Source of the DNA: Blastococcus sp. LR1
GTDB taxonomy: Bacteria; Actinomycetota; Actinomycetes; Mycobacteriales; Geodermatophilaceae
DNA length: 64,000 nt
Assembly: GCF_020166105.1 (NCBI RefSeq)
Contig: NZ_JAIUJY010000001.1
Coordinates: forward strand, 248,001 to 312,000
Reading direction: 5' to 3'
Positions 25,955 through 35,100 of the stretch are shown one piece after another. Within the stretch, counting starts at the first letter, position 1. Each line of letters begins with the position of its first letter. The notes below the pieces were generated by a model that had not been told where the DNA came from, searched no databases, and saw only the letters and a program-made list of their open reading frames with translations. Position numbers and translations under genes: made by a program.

Positions 25955-26895
25955 GCGCCGGAACGCCTGACGACTTCTGCCGCACCGACGTCCCGGGCCG
26001 GCCGGCAGGCCGGATCGACGACGCGCGCTGCTCGGCGCAGGCGCTGCTCCGCGGCGACTCCCCGGTGGCCACCGCCTCCCCCGCCACGCGCTGGCTGCTG
26101 ATCGAGCAGCCGGGGCCGTGGGGGCACGACGCCCTTCCGGAGTCCCGGTTCGACAGCGCCGTGGCGCCGCAGCTCGCCCGGCGGTCACGGGCCGAGGGGG
26201 TCCGCCTGCTGCTGGTCCGCAGGCCGGGCGACCGGCTCGCCGACTCGGGCCGGCGCTGGGCCTACGCCGACAGCCGGGCCGGCCGCGAGGGGCTCTGGTG
26301 GTCGGTGCGGTCGTCGGACGCCGAGCTGCTCACCGCGCCGTGGGACGGATCGGTCGGCGAGGCCGCGACGGAGCCGGTCTACCTGGTCTGCACCCACGGC
26401 GGCCACGACGCCTGCTGTGCGCTGCGTGGCCGGCCGCTGGCCCGGGCGATGGCCCGGTCGACGGCGGCCGTCTGGGAGTGCAGCCACCTGGGCGGGGACC
26501 GCTTCGCCGCGAACGTCGTCGTCCTTCCGCACGGCTTCTACTACGGGCAGGTGCCTGGCGACGGCGCCGATCTGGTGGCCGCCCACGGTCGCGGGCAGGT
26601 CGCGCTGCCGTGGCTGCGTGGCCGGGCCGGGGTGCCCGTCCCGGGCCAGGCGGCGCAGCACTTCGCCCGCGCCGAACTGGGGCTGCTCGGCATCGAGGAC
26701 CTGCCGGTGGTCTCGGTCGTCCAGCGGACGCCGCCGGGCGCGCACGTCGAGCGGTGGACGGTGACCCTGGCCGGGCCGGACGGCGACGTCGTCACCGACG
26801 TGGAGAGCTCCCCCTCGGAGACGACAGCCCTGCTCACCTGCCGCGCCGTCCACCCCGCCCACTCGCGAACGTGGCAGGTGACGTTCGCGAACTGA
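25951..26895 (+). CDS. Sucrase/ferredoxin-like (Apd1-type) Fe-S protein
   Basis: PF06999-type protein of 314 aa with a thioredoxin-like [2Fe-2S] fold. Candidate ligands are in VCTHGGHDACCALRGRPLA (C147, C155/C156) and WECSHLGGDRFAANVVVLPHG (C177, H179, H194). The N-terminal part is typical of actinobacterial members. The start is GTG 25951, overlapping the oxygenase stop by 4 bases. It may supply electrons or handle iron for the oxygenase, but that is inference. It ends at a 10-bp hairpin and abuts a convergent gene with no spacer. Confidence 0.85.
   Translation: MSAGTPDDFCRTDVPGRPAGRIDDARCSAQALLRGDSPVATASPATRWLLIEQPGPWGHDALPESRFDSAVAPQLARRSRAEGVRLLLVRRPGDRLADSGRRWAYADSRAGREGLWWSVRSSDAELLTAPWDGSVGEAATEPVYLVCTHGGHDACCALRGRPLARAMARSTAAVWECSHLGGDRFAANVVVLPHGFYYGQVPGDGADLVAAHGRGQVALPWLRGRAGVPVPGQAAQHFARAELGLLGIEDLPVVSVVQRTPPGAHVERWTVTLAGPDGDVVTDVESSPSETTALLTCRAVHPAHSRTWQVTFAN
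26863..26890. terminator. Bidirectional terminator, 10-bp perfect stem
   Basis: TCGCGAACGT / ACGTTCGCGA with an 8-nt loop ends 2 bases before the TGA of the ferredoxin-like gene and 5 bases from the convergent stop. Confidence 0.6.
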
Positions 26896-28080
26896 TCAAC
26901 CCAGGGCGCGGCCGTGGGCCAGGAGCAGCGGGATCGCGAGCTCGGTGGCGGTGAGCGAGCCGTGGTACGCCGCCAGCCTGCTGGGTCCGGGCTCGAGCCG
27001 GGGCGTCACCAGCGCCCAGCTGCCCCGGGCGAGCGCGACGACGTCGCCGATCCGGGCGGCGAGCGCGGCGTCGACGGGGCCGAAGACGCCGGAGGCGATC
27101 GCCTCGTCGCGGCCGACGACCCAGGCGCGGTCGCCGAGGACGCCGCGCCAGCGCTCGAGGACGTCGTCCTCGGCGCCCGGCTCGGCGTGCACGTAGCGGG
27201 CCCGGGGTTCGCCGGCGAGCAGCCGCACGCCGTCGGCGAGGTCGGGTTCCTCGTCGAGGTCGAACCGGGTGTGCGCCGGGACGTCGAGCATCCCGTGGTC
27301 GGCGGTGACCAGCAGGGCGGCGTCGTCCGGGAGTTCATCCACGAGCTGCGCGACGAGGGCGTCGACCTGCTGGAGCTGGGCCCGCCAGCTCGGGGAGTCG
27401 ACGCCGCGGACGTGCCCGGTGAGGTCCAGCTCGGCGAGGTAGCCGTAGACCAGGGCGCGGGGGCCGGCGTCCAGGGCGGTGCGCATCAGGGCGGTGAGGT
27501 CGCCGGGGCCGACGCTTCCGGTGTAGTTCCCGCCGCGGTAGGCGGCCTCGGTGAGCCCCGAACCCGCGTAGGCCCACGGGCCGACGGCGGTGACGGCGAT
27601 CCCGTCGGCGGCGGCCCGCTCGAAGACCGTCGGCTGCGCCATCCAGTCGGCGGGGTCGGGGTCGTCGGCCCACTGGGTGTGGTTGAGGGTGCGCCCCTCC
27701 CCCGGCACCTCGGTGACGAAGCCGAGCACGCCGTGGCTGCCCGGCGGAAGTCCGGTGGTGAGGGTCGTGAGGCTGACCGGCGTGGTGCTGGGGCAGGGCG
27801 CGGCGAGGTCACCGGCCGGGCTGGTCAGCGCGGACAGGGTGGGCGCGAGCTCGGCGTGCGCGCGGATCAGGTCGGCGCCGAGGCCGTCGACGAGCAGGAC
27901 GGCCACGCGACGGGCGCCCTGCAGCGCCTCGGTGAGGCCGAGCGGATCGGCGGGCACGTCGCCGCGGTTCAGCGGCGTGCCGAGGGCCGCGGTCGCACTC
28001 GGGAGGACGTCGGCCAGGCTGGCCGCGCCGTAGGCCGGCACCTGCAGGTCGGCGGGGAGCGCGCCGGCCGGGGAAGTCAC
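26896..28080 (-). CDS. Alkaline phosphatase superfamily phosphodiesterase/pyrophosphatase
   Basis: Type I phosphodiesterase/nucleotide pyrophosphatase-like protein of 394 aa. Metal-site motifs are LLVDGLGADLI (about 60), the nucleophile segment PSTTPVSLTTLTTG (about 100), the middle YLAELDLTGHVRG and the C-terminal TADHGMLDV. Such enzymes cleave phosphodiester or pyrophosphate bonds; the substrate is not predictable. GTG 28080 overlaps the methyltransferase stop (GTGA). Its TGA is directly adjacent to that of the convergent ferredoxin-like gene. Confidence 0.88.
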   Translation of the reverse strand: MTSPAGALPADLQVPAYGAASLADVLPSATAALGTPLNRGDVPADPLGLTEALQGARRVAVLLVDGLGADLIRAHAELAPTLSALTSPAGDLAAPCPSTTPVSLTTLTTGLPPGSHGVLGFVTEVPGEGRTLNHTQWADDPDPADWMAQPTVFERAAADGIAVTAVGPWAYAGSGLTEAAYRGGNYTGSVGPGDLTALMRTALDAGPRALVYGYLAELDLTGHVRGVDSPSWRAQLQQVDALVAQLVDELPDDAALLVTADHGMLDVPAHTRFDLDEEPDLADGVRLLAGEPRARYVHAEPGAEDDVLERWRGVLGDRAWVVGRDEAIASGVFGPVDAALAARIGDVVALARGSWALVTPRLEPGPSRLAAYHGSLTATELAIPLLLAHGRALG

Positions 28081-28811
28081 GGCCGGGTGGCCAGCAGGTG
28101 CAGCCCGGCGGCCACCTCGCGGTAGGGCGAGGTCCCGGCGAGCGCCAGCTCCAGGTTGCGGACCGCTGCCACGTCGGCTCCCGACGCCGCCTCGAGCAGG
28201 TCCGCGACGACCGACACCCCGCGCCACTCGCCCGCGGTCAGGCCGGCACCGTCGACGAGGACCAGGAGGTCGCCGTGGGTGAACCGGCGGCGACCGGTCC
28301 GGCCGGGGACCGTCTCCTGGTCGCGGAGGACGGCGAGCGCATCCACCGGCTGGCCGGCGATGGCCCGGGCGAGGACGGCCCCCGCCCGGTTGGCGACGGC
28401 GAGGCTCACGGTTCCGCCCGGCCGCAGGGCGCCGGCGATCTCGCGCAGCGTCACCGCCGGGTCGTCGACCACCTCGAGGACGGAGTGGCAGAGGGCGAGG
28501 TCGTAGCCGCCGTCGTCGGCGAGCACCTCGTGCAGCAGGTCGCCGTCGCCCTGGACGCCGACGACCTGCTCCCCCACGCCGTCGTTCTGGGCACGGCGGC
28601 GCAGCGTGGCGAGGGCGTCGGCGCTGGGGTCGACGACGGTGACGGTGTGCCCCAGCCGGGCGAGGGGGACGGCGAACATGCCGCTCCCACCGCCGACGTC
28701 GAGCACACGCAGCGGGCTGCCCGCGCCCACGAGCGGGTCGAGCGCGGCCCACACGGCGGCGGTGCGGACGGGCAGCTGGGCCGCGGTCGGCGAGGGAGGA
28801 ACTGTCGGCAC
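28077..28811 (-). CDS. Class I SAM-dependent methyltransferase
   Basis: Rossmann-fold methyltransferase, 244 aa. Motif I is LRVLDVGGGSGMFAVPLA (34-51), an acidic residue follows in VTVVDPSADALA, and DLALCHSVLEVVDDP is motif IV. It belongs to the UbiE/COQ5-like group of small-molecule methyltransferases, with no clue to substrate. The start is GTG 28811. It is translationally coupled to the downstream phosphodiesterase gene. Confidence 0.88.
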   Translation of the reverse strand: MPTVPPSPTAAQLPVRTAAVWAALDPLVGAGSPLRVLDVGGGSGMFAVPLARLGHTVTVVDPSADALATLRRRAQNDGVGEQVVGVQGDGDLLHEVLADDGGYDLALCHSVLEVVDDPAVTLREIAGALRPGGTVSLAVANRAGAVLARAIAGQPVDALAVLRDQETVPGRTGRRRFTHGDLLVLVDGAGLTAGEWRGVSVVADLLEAASGADVAAVRNLELALAGTSPYREVAAGLHLLATRP

Positions 28812-28865
28812 CCACCGGAGCCTAGTGGCGGGGTGGCCGTGATGACGGGGTGCTGGCCGGCGCCC

Positions 28866-29345
28866 TCAGGCGGGGACGCTGTCGGCCGCCTGCCGGATGG
28901 CGGCGACGTCGATGCGGCGCATCTGGAACATCGCCTGGGCAGCGCGCTGGGCCCGGCCGGGGTCGGGGTCACCGAGCAGGCTGGGCAGCTCGCTCGGGAT
29001 GACCTGCCAGGAGACACCGAAGCGGTCCTTGAGCCAGCCGCACATGCTCTCCTCGCCGCCGTCGGTGAGCCGGTTCCAGTAGTGGTCGGTCTCCTCCTGG
29101 TCGGCGCACATGATCTGGAAGGAGATCGCCTCGCTGTGCGGGAACTGCGGACCGCCGTTGAGCGCGACGTACTCCTGGCCGTCGAGGGTGAAGCTGACGG
29201 TCATCGCGGTGCCCTCGGGCATCGGCTGGCCGGGGCCGTAGCGGGTGACGTCGCCGATCGAGGAGTTCGGGAAGACGGACGTGTAGAGCTCGGCGGCCTG
29301 CTCGGCGGTGCCGTCCATCCAGATGCAGGGGATCTGCTTGGGCAT
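28866..29345 (-). CDS. VOC-family protein (PhnB/3-demethylubiquinone methyltransferase-like fold)
   Basis: Single glyoxalase/bleomycin-resistance-type domain of 159 aa. It starts PKQIPCIWMDGTAEQAAELY and has FTLDGQEYVALNGGP, ISFQIMCADQEETDHYW and FGVSWQVIPSELP, all standard for the PhnB-like subfamily. No catalytic role can be assigned from sequence. ATG 29345. Confidence 0.9.
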   Translation of the reverse strand: MPKQIPCIWMDGTAEQAAELYTSVFPNSSIGDVTRYGPGQPMPEGTAMTVSFTLDGQEYVALNGGPQFPHSEAISFQIMCADQEETDHYWNRLTDGGEESMCGWLKDRFGVSWQVIPSELPSLLGDPDPGRAQRAAQAMFQMRRIDVAAIRQAADSVPA

Positions 29346-29418
29346 GACTGGTCCTCCCTCGGGTGCCGGCCAGGTCGCCGGTGCTGTCAGGAGTGGAGAC
29401 CGTCCTCCTCCTCCGAAC

Positions 29419-30045
29419 TCATCGGTGCGTCTCCGTCCACGCCGACCAGGCCGGCCACACCACGTCGGCGAGGCGCTGGTACCCGGCCGCTCCCGGATGC
29501 GCGCCGTCGCCCGTCGCCACCTCCCGGCACCAGACGGGGCACTCCGCGAGGGAGCCGAACACGGAGACGTAGGGGGCGTCCCGGGCGGCGCACAGCTCGG
29601 CGAAGCGGAGGTCGAGCGCGCCGATGCGGCGGTTCTGGTCAGCGTCGGCGATCGGCGGCGGGCCGACGACCAGGGCCGACCATCCCTCCCCGGCGACGCC
29701 GTCCAGCAGCGCGGAGAGGGCGGCGACCGAGGAGTCCGGCGCGACCCGCACGCCGCCGAACTCGACGCTGGTGTCGTCGACGGTCGTGTCGTTGACGCCG
29801 AGGGAGATCACGACCCGGCGGTCCTCCCCCAGTGCCAGCCGGGGCGAGCACTCCGCGTGCCAGCGGGCGAGCACGTCGGCGCTCGTCTCCCGGCGGACCC
29901 CGAGGTTGTAGGCGGTCAGCGGCCGGCCGGCGTCAGCGCTGCGGGCGCACAACCGGCCGACCCAGCCCCGGTGCTCGGGGTCACCGACCCCGGCGACGAA
30001 CGAGTCACCGACGAAGCACACGCGCAGATCACGCATCGAGGTCAC
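29419..30045 (-). CDS. SGNH/GDSL-family hydrolase
   Basis: Cytoplasmic-looking esterase of 208 aa. Block I FVGDSFVAGVGD carries the catalytic Ser, block III is LGVNDTTVDD, and block V GDGAHPGAAGY supplies Asp/His. It starts at GTG 30045 (GGAG upstream); ATG 30036 three codons later is also possible. No signal peptide is seen. Substrate unknown. Confidence 0.9.
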   Translation of the reverse strand: MTSMRDLRVCFVGDSFVAGVGDPEHRGWVGRLCARSADAGRPLTAYNLGVRRETSADVLARWHAECSPRLALGEDRRVVISLGVNDTTVDDTSVEFGGVRVAPDSSVAALSALLDGVAGEGWSALVVGPPPIADADQNRRIGALDLRFAELCAARDAPYVSVFGSLAECPVWCREVATGDGAHPGAAGYQRLADVVWPAWSAWTETHR

Positions 30046-30109
30046 GTCTCCATCCTGTGGGCTGGTCGGGCCGAGCGGGCAGGCATGAGGGCGAGCAGCC
30101 GTGGTCGGT

Positions 30110-31633
30110 TCAGAACGGCGGCGGGTCGACGACGAGGTCGCGTGGCTCAGGGGTGGGATCCAGGTTCCAGTCGGAGCCCGGCGGCCGGGTCACCCGGGTG
30201 ACGCCACTCGGGGTGGTGACCGTGAGGACGCCGTCGTCGTCCATCACGAAGGTCCAGCCGGGCACATGGGTCTTGAGCCGGTGGTGCCGGCGGCACAGAC
30301 AGCAGAGGTTGTCGCAGGACGTCTCGCCGCCGTCGCTGTGCGGCACGACGTGGTCGAGGTCGACCCAGCCGGCTCGCGACGAGCAGCCGGGCATCCGGCA
30401 CCGGTGGTCTCGAGCCCGGAGGAAGCGGCGTTGCGCGCGCGTCGGGCTGTAACGGTCGGGCGCTTCGGGTTCGCCGAGGACCGCGCACGCGCAGTCGCTG
30501 TCGGGTCCGGGATGGGTCGGGCAGCCACGGCGGACCAGGGTCTCCAGCTCGCGCCGTGTGACTGTCGCGCGCAGCCTTCCCGTGCCCGGATCGGTGAGCG
30601 CCAGGAGCATGCTGCCGCCGGTCGGCGCCTGCAGGCCGCCAGGACAGAGCGCGTCGAGCTGTTCCAACAGTTCGCGGAGGTCCCTCGCCGTGATCGGTCG
30701 GCCGTCGACCGCGCCGACGCCGACGCTGTTCGCCAGGACCGGGAGCGGTGCCAGCACGGTCAGGTGTGCGGTGACCGGCGGACGGCTGGTGTCCCACGGG
30801 CGGAGCACGAGAGCGACGAGGACCCGCGCCCGCAGCACGCCGATGGGTTCCGGGGAGCCGGCCTCCTTCTCCAGGCGTGCGTACCGGTCCGCTGTCTCGT
30901 AGACGGCCGCGGCGGCCGGGGCGGGCAGGAACACCGAGAGCTCCGCCATGCCGTCGGGCGCCGGGCGGAGCCGGACGTCGGCAGCCTTCGCCGCGCGGCG
31001 GCGCCGATGTGCGGCCGCGAGCGGATCGAGCCGGGCGAGTTCCCGTTCCGCGAGGGCCCGGAGCCCCGTCACCGAGAGCTCCATGGCTCGCGACAGCACC
31101 ACGGCCTCCACCGCCGCGAGGACTCCGGGCGCGACTTCCTCCGCTGACGGGCCGAGCTGCTGCGCGAGGCCGCGGGCCCGCGGCCAGTCGATGCGGCCGT
31201 CGGCCAACGTCGCCCAGGTCGCCGGCAGGAGATGCACCAGGGTGAGCGCGTGCGTGGCCGTCGTGGTGGCCTGCGCCCGCGAGCAGTGCAGCACCTGCGC
31301 GAGCTCGTCGGGGAAGAACTCGCTGACCCCGCCCAGCCGTGCCAGGTCGGCGGCGTCCGGGGTGCACCAGCCCTCGGCTGCGGCTCCCGGCGTGCCGCTG
31401 CGCAGGTCGGCAGTGGCCGGACGGTCGGCGGCGAGCCCGGCGATCAGGTCGGCCTCGTAGGCGGCGATCGCGGACTTCAGCTGCTGGACACGACGGAGCT
31501 CGTACGCCTTCCCCTCGGGACTGCGTCCCCGTACGGGGAGGGCCTCGGACAACCGGGTGGGTCGTCCGGACGAGCCGGGGTGCGCGGGCAGCATCTCCGC
31601 CACCGCCAGCCCCACACCCCAGCCCTCGAACAC
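30110..31633 (-). CDS. DUF222 / HNH endonuclease (13E12-type)
   Basis: It is 507 aa. The N-terminal DUF222 region spans about 40-350. The C-terminal HNH domain (about 420-465) has zinc-type cysteines and the core CRMPGC...DLDHVVPHSDGG...LCRRHHRLKTH. Families of this kind are multicopy in actinobacteria (13E12 repeats in M. tuberculosis) and their role is unclear; some are damage-induced. The start is GTG 31633 and looks leaderless behind a PafBC-type promoter. A degenerate copy of its own 3' end lies upstream at 31707-31745. Confidence 0.9.
   Translation of the reverse strand: MFEGWGVGLAVAEMLPAHPGSSGRPTRLSEALPVRGRSPEGKAYELRRVQQLKSAIAAYEADLIAGLAADRPATADLRSGTPGAAAEGWCTPDAADLARLGGVSEFFPDELAQVLHCSRAQATTTATHALTLVHLLPATWATLADGRIDWPRARGLAQQLGPSAEEVAPGVLAAVEAVVLSRAMELSVTGLRALAERELARLDPLAAAHRRRRAAKAADVRLRPAPDGMAELSVFLPAPAAAAVYETADRYARLEKEAGSPEPIGVLRARVLVALVLRPWDTSRPPVTAHLTVLAPLPVLANSVGVGAVDGRPITARDLRELLEQLDALCPGGLQAPTGGSMLLALTDPGTGRLRATVTRRELETLVRRGCPTHPGPDSDCACAVLGEPEAPDRYSPTRAQRRFLRARDHRCRMPGCSSRAGWVDLDHVVPHSDGGETSCDNLCCLCRRHHRLKTHVPGWTFVMDDDGVLTVTTPSGVTRVTRPPGSDWNLDPTPEPRDLVVDPPPF
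30123..30161. repeat. 3'-end segment duplicated at 31707-31745
   Basis: These 39 bases near the end of the HNH gene match 31707-31745 at 33 positions in the same orientation. They encode the DPTPEPRDLVVD tail. Confidence 0.75.
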
Positions 31634-31639
31634 ACCCTG

Positions 31640-31662
31640 AACCTACGGACGGGGTACGACAG
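31640..31662 (-). promoter_or_regulatory. PafBC-type (RecA-independent) DNA-damage promoter
   Basis: CTGTCGTAC, 8 bases, TAGGTT closely fits the mycobacterial RecA_NDp/PafBC motif tTGTCRgtg-N8-TAnnnT. The -10 ends 6 bases before the GTG of the HNH gene, so transcription would begin at or next to the start codon. Confidence 0.6.
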
Positions 31663-31706
31663 TTCTCGGGCTTCGACCTGGGCTTTCTCGCACGGATTCC
31701 GGCGAC

Positions 31707-31745
31707 AGGTCGACGGCGAGGTCGCACGGCTCGGGGATGGGATCC
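31707..31745 (-). pseudogene. Remnant of a second DUF222/HNH gene (3' end only)
   Basis: On the minus strand this reads like the extreme C-terminus of the neighbouring HNH protein (DPIPEPCDLAVD against DPTPEPRDLVVD), with 33 of 39 bases identical. Nothing else of the gene survives in the 187-bp gap. It may be what a deletion between tandem paralogues, or a gene-conversion event, left behind. Confidence 0.55.
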
Positions 31746-31820
31746 GCGGGCCTCGCACGCGGCGATGACGGAAGCCCTCCGCATCTCCCCGGCCCGGCCC
31801 GGAATCGCTAGGTTCTGGGC

Positions 31821-32144
31821 ATGGCGATTCCGGTCGGTCTGGTGCTGATCTTCCTGGCGGTGGTGGTGGCCGTCGTGCAGGTGCACTGGGTCGCCCGGTC
31901 GGCCCGGCTGCCCGCCTCCTGGTGGCGCGTGTCCCGCCCCTTGCCCACCGGGCGGCGGTACGCCTCCGATCTGGGCATCGCCGCGCTGGTCCTCGCCGGG
32001 GCGTTCGCGGTCGAACAGGGGCGACCGGAATGGACCTTCTACGCGGCGGCCGTGGGCGGCGGGGTGCTGGTCGCCGCCGCCCAGGCGGTCACCGTGGGCC
32101 TGCTGCGCGACCGTGCGAGGGCCGGGACCGCTGCCGGGCACTGA
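31821..32144 (+). CDS. Small three-helix membrane protein
   Basis: It is 107 aa and I do not recognise it. Hydrophobic helices lie at about 3-24, 51-64 and 72-92, with a basic loop (WWRVSRPLPTGRRYASD) between the first two. ATG 31821. It stands alone between the HNH promoter region and the convergent dnaE2, with its stop inside a 12-bp hairpin. Confidence 0.65.
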   Translation: MAIPVGLVLIFLAVVVAVVQVHWVARSARLPASWWRVSRPLPTGRRYASDLGIAALVLAGAFAVEQGRPEWTFYAAAVGGGVLVAAAQAVTVGLLRDRARAGTAAGH

Positions 32145-32166
32145 CTCCGACGGCGTCAGTGCCCGG
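32134..32166. terminator. Bidirectional terminator, 12-bp perfect stem over both stop codons
   Basis: CCGGGCACTGAC / GTCAGTGCCCGG with a 9-nt loop. The left arm contains the TGA of the small membrane protein gene and the right arm contains that of dnaE2. Confidence 0.75.
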
Positions 32167-35100
32167 AGCTGCCCGGGCTGGAGTGCCACAGCTTCCGCGG
32201 CGGTGCGGACGCCGCCCGCCGAGCAGCCGTCGCCGCGTCGTCGCCGGCCGGCTTGATGTCGGCGTAGGGAGACATCCGGAAGCCGGTCGGGTGCACGAGC
32301 ACCGGCCGCACCATGACCGGCCGGGAGTTCCTCGACGCAGCAGCCCCGGCGATCGACTCCTCGGTGATCTCCCCCGGGGCGGCCATCTGCTCGGCCACGG
32401 ACTCCAGCCCACCGGCCTCCCACGCCTCGTGCAGCGCCGGCAGCTCCCAGGCACCCGTCGCCCGCAGTGACATCCCGCGCGGCCCGGTGCGGCGCAGCAC
32501 CCCGCGGATGACCAGCAGCCACGAGTGGAAGACCGTCGCCGCGTACGGACCCTGTGCGTCCTCGAAGAACGTCGAGTCCGTGCAGCCGCTGCCGTCGTCG
32601 AGGGTCACGAACACCACCCGCCGTCCGGAGCGGATCGGCGGCGTCTGGGTCGCCACCTTCACCCCGGCCACCAGCACCTCCGAGCCACTGCGGCAGCCGA
32701 GCAGCTCCCCGGCCGGCACCGCGCCCAGCGCCGAGAGGAACGGCTTGTAGAAGTCGATGACGTGCCGGCTGGCGTCCAGACCGAGCACCTCCAGCTCGGC
32801 GCGCACCAGCTCGGCATCGGTGAACTCCGGCAGCCCGCTGCCCTCCGCCCACGACGGCCCGACGGCGGCGCTCTCCAGGCCGGCGAGCTCCATGCCGGGG
32901 AGCTCCATGCCCGGGAGCTCCATGCCCGGGGGTTCCATGCCCGGGAACTCCGGAGCGGCCTCCTCCTCGGGCAGCCCCATCCCCATCAGGTCCAGACTCA
33001 GCTGCCCGTCCGACGTCGCCCGCGCGCCACTGCGGCTCCACCGGTCCAGCTCGCTGATCTGCAGCAGCAGGTCGCGCCGGGTCACCTGGTGCCGCCGCCG
33101 CGTCGGCCGGCCGGCCTCCCGGTCGCGCATGCCGAACCCGTAGAGCGAGTCGAACCCCCCGGCCAGCACCAGCCGCTCCACCACCGGCCGGGACACCGAC
33201 GCCCGCGACCAGAAATCCGTCAGTGACCGATAGGGCTGGCCGTTGACGACCCGGGCCACCTCGTCGTCGGAGATGCCCTTCACGTCGGCCAGCGAGAGCC
33301 GGATCCCGTACCCCGAGGGATCGCGCATCGCCGCCGGCATCCACTCCGGACGACCCCAACCCTCACCCTCCACCTCAGGATCGGGGTTCAGGCGTTCGAC
33401 CTGGTAGGAGCCGGTGGAGGCGTTCACGTCGAGCCCGAGCACCCGGATGCCGAAGTTGCGGGCGTCGTCGAGGATCAACCGCTTCGGGTACATGCCGGGG
33501 TCGTGGGTGAGCACGCCGGCCAGGAACGCCGCCGGGTGGTGGGTCTTCAACCACGCCGACTGGTAGGTGGGCAGCGCGAACGCCGCCGCGTGCGCCTTGC
33601 AGAAACCGAACGACCCGAAGGCGACCAGCACCTGCCAGACCTGCTCGGCGACCTCCACCGGATAACCGGCGTCCAGGGCACGGGGCAGGAACCAGGTCCG
33701 CACCTCGGGATGGGCATCCTTCTCCCCCAGCGCCCGGCGCACCTCGTCGGCCTCGGCCAGCGTGCAGCCGGTCATCCGGGACACCACCTGCAGCACCTGC
33801 TCGTGGAAGACCACCACCCCGGCGGTCTCGGCGAGCGCGAACTCCAGGTCGGGGTGCGGGTACCGGGCCTCCTGCCAGCCGTTCCGCGCCATGAGGAACG
33901 GGGTGACCATGTCGCTCTTCACCGGCCCGGGCCGGAACAGCGAGATGTCGACGATGATGTCCTCGAACGTCTGCGGCCCGAACTTGCCGACCAGCTCCCG
34001 CTGCCCCGGCGACTCGATCTGGAACATGCCGAGCGTGCGGGTGGAGCGGATCAGCTCGAACGTCGTCGGGTCGTCCCGCGGCACCGCGTCGATGTCGACC
34101 GTCTCGCCGTCGACCCGGGCAACCTCGTCGAGGGCGTGCGCGATCGCCGACTGCATCCGGATGCCCAGCAGGTCGAGCTTGAGCAGCCCCAGCTCCTCGA
34201 CGTCGTCCTTGTCGAACTGGCTCATCGGGTAGCCGAGGTAGCTGCTCTCCACCGGAGTCCGGTCGAGCAGCGTGGCGTCCGACAGCAGCACTCCGCACGG
34301 GTGCAGGGCGATGTGCCGGGGCAGCCCGTCCAGCCGCGACACCAGGTCGAACATCAGGTCCAGGTCGCCGGTGCCACCGGACCGCTTGGACCCGTACCGG
34401 CTGGCCCGCAGCTCCGGCAGGTCCTTGAGCGCGGCGTGCACCTGGTTGGCCCGGATGTGCGGGAACGCCTTGGCGACGGCGTCGATCTCCGCCGGTGGCA
34501 GCCCCAGCGCGGCGCCGACGTCGCGGATGGCGTGCCGCACCCGGTAGGTGTCCATCATCGAGATGCAGCTGACCCGGTCGGCCCCGAAGCGGTCGATGAC
34601 CGCGTCGTAGACCTCCATGCGGCGCGCGGACTCGACGTCGATGTCGATGTCGGGCAGCTGGTGGCGCAGCGGCGACAGGAACCGCTCCATCAGCAGCCCG
34701 TAGCGCAGCGGGTCGACGTCGGAGATGCCGAGCAGGTAGGTGACCAGGCTGCCGGCGCCGGAGCCGCGCGCCGCAGCGCGAACCCTCAAGCTCTTGATGA
34801 GGTCTACGACGTCGGCGACGGTGAGGAAGTACGACGGATAGCCGAGCTGCTCGATGACCCCGAGCTCCTCGTCCAGCCGCTGCCGCACCCGGGCCGTGGG
34901 CGCCATGCCGCGCCGGCCCATGCCCGCCTCGCAGCGGGCCCGCAGCACCTGCGCGGAGCTCATCCCCCGCTCGGACGGCGTGGTGACGACATCGAGCTCC
35001 GGATAGCGGACGCTGCCGATCCCCAGGTCGGCGGTGACGTCGACGGCGCACTGCTCGGCCAGCCGGGCGGTGCGCTCGAGCAGCCGCAGCGCGGCGTCCC

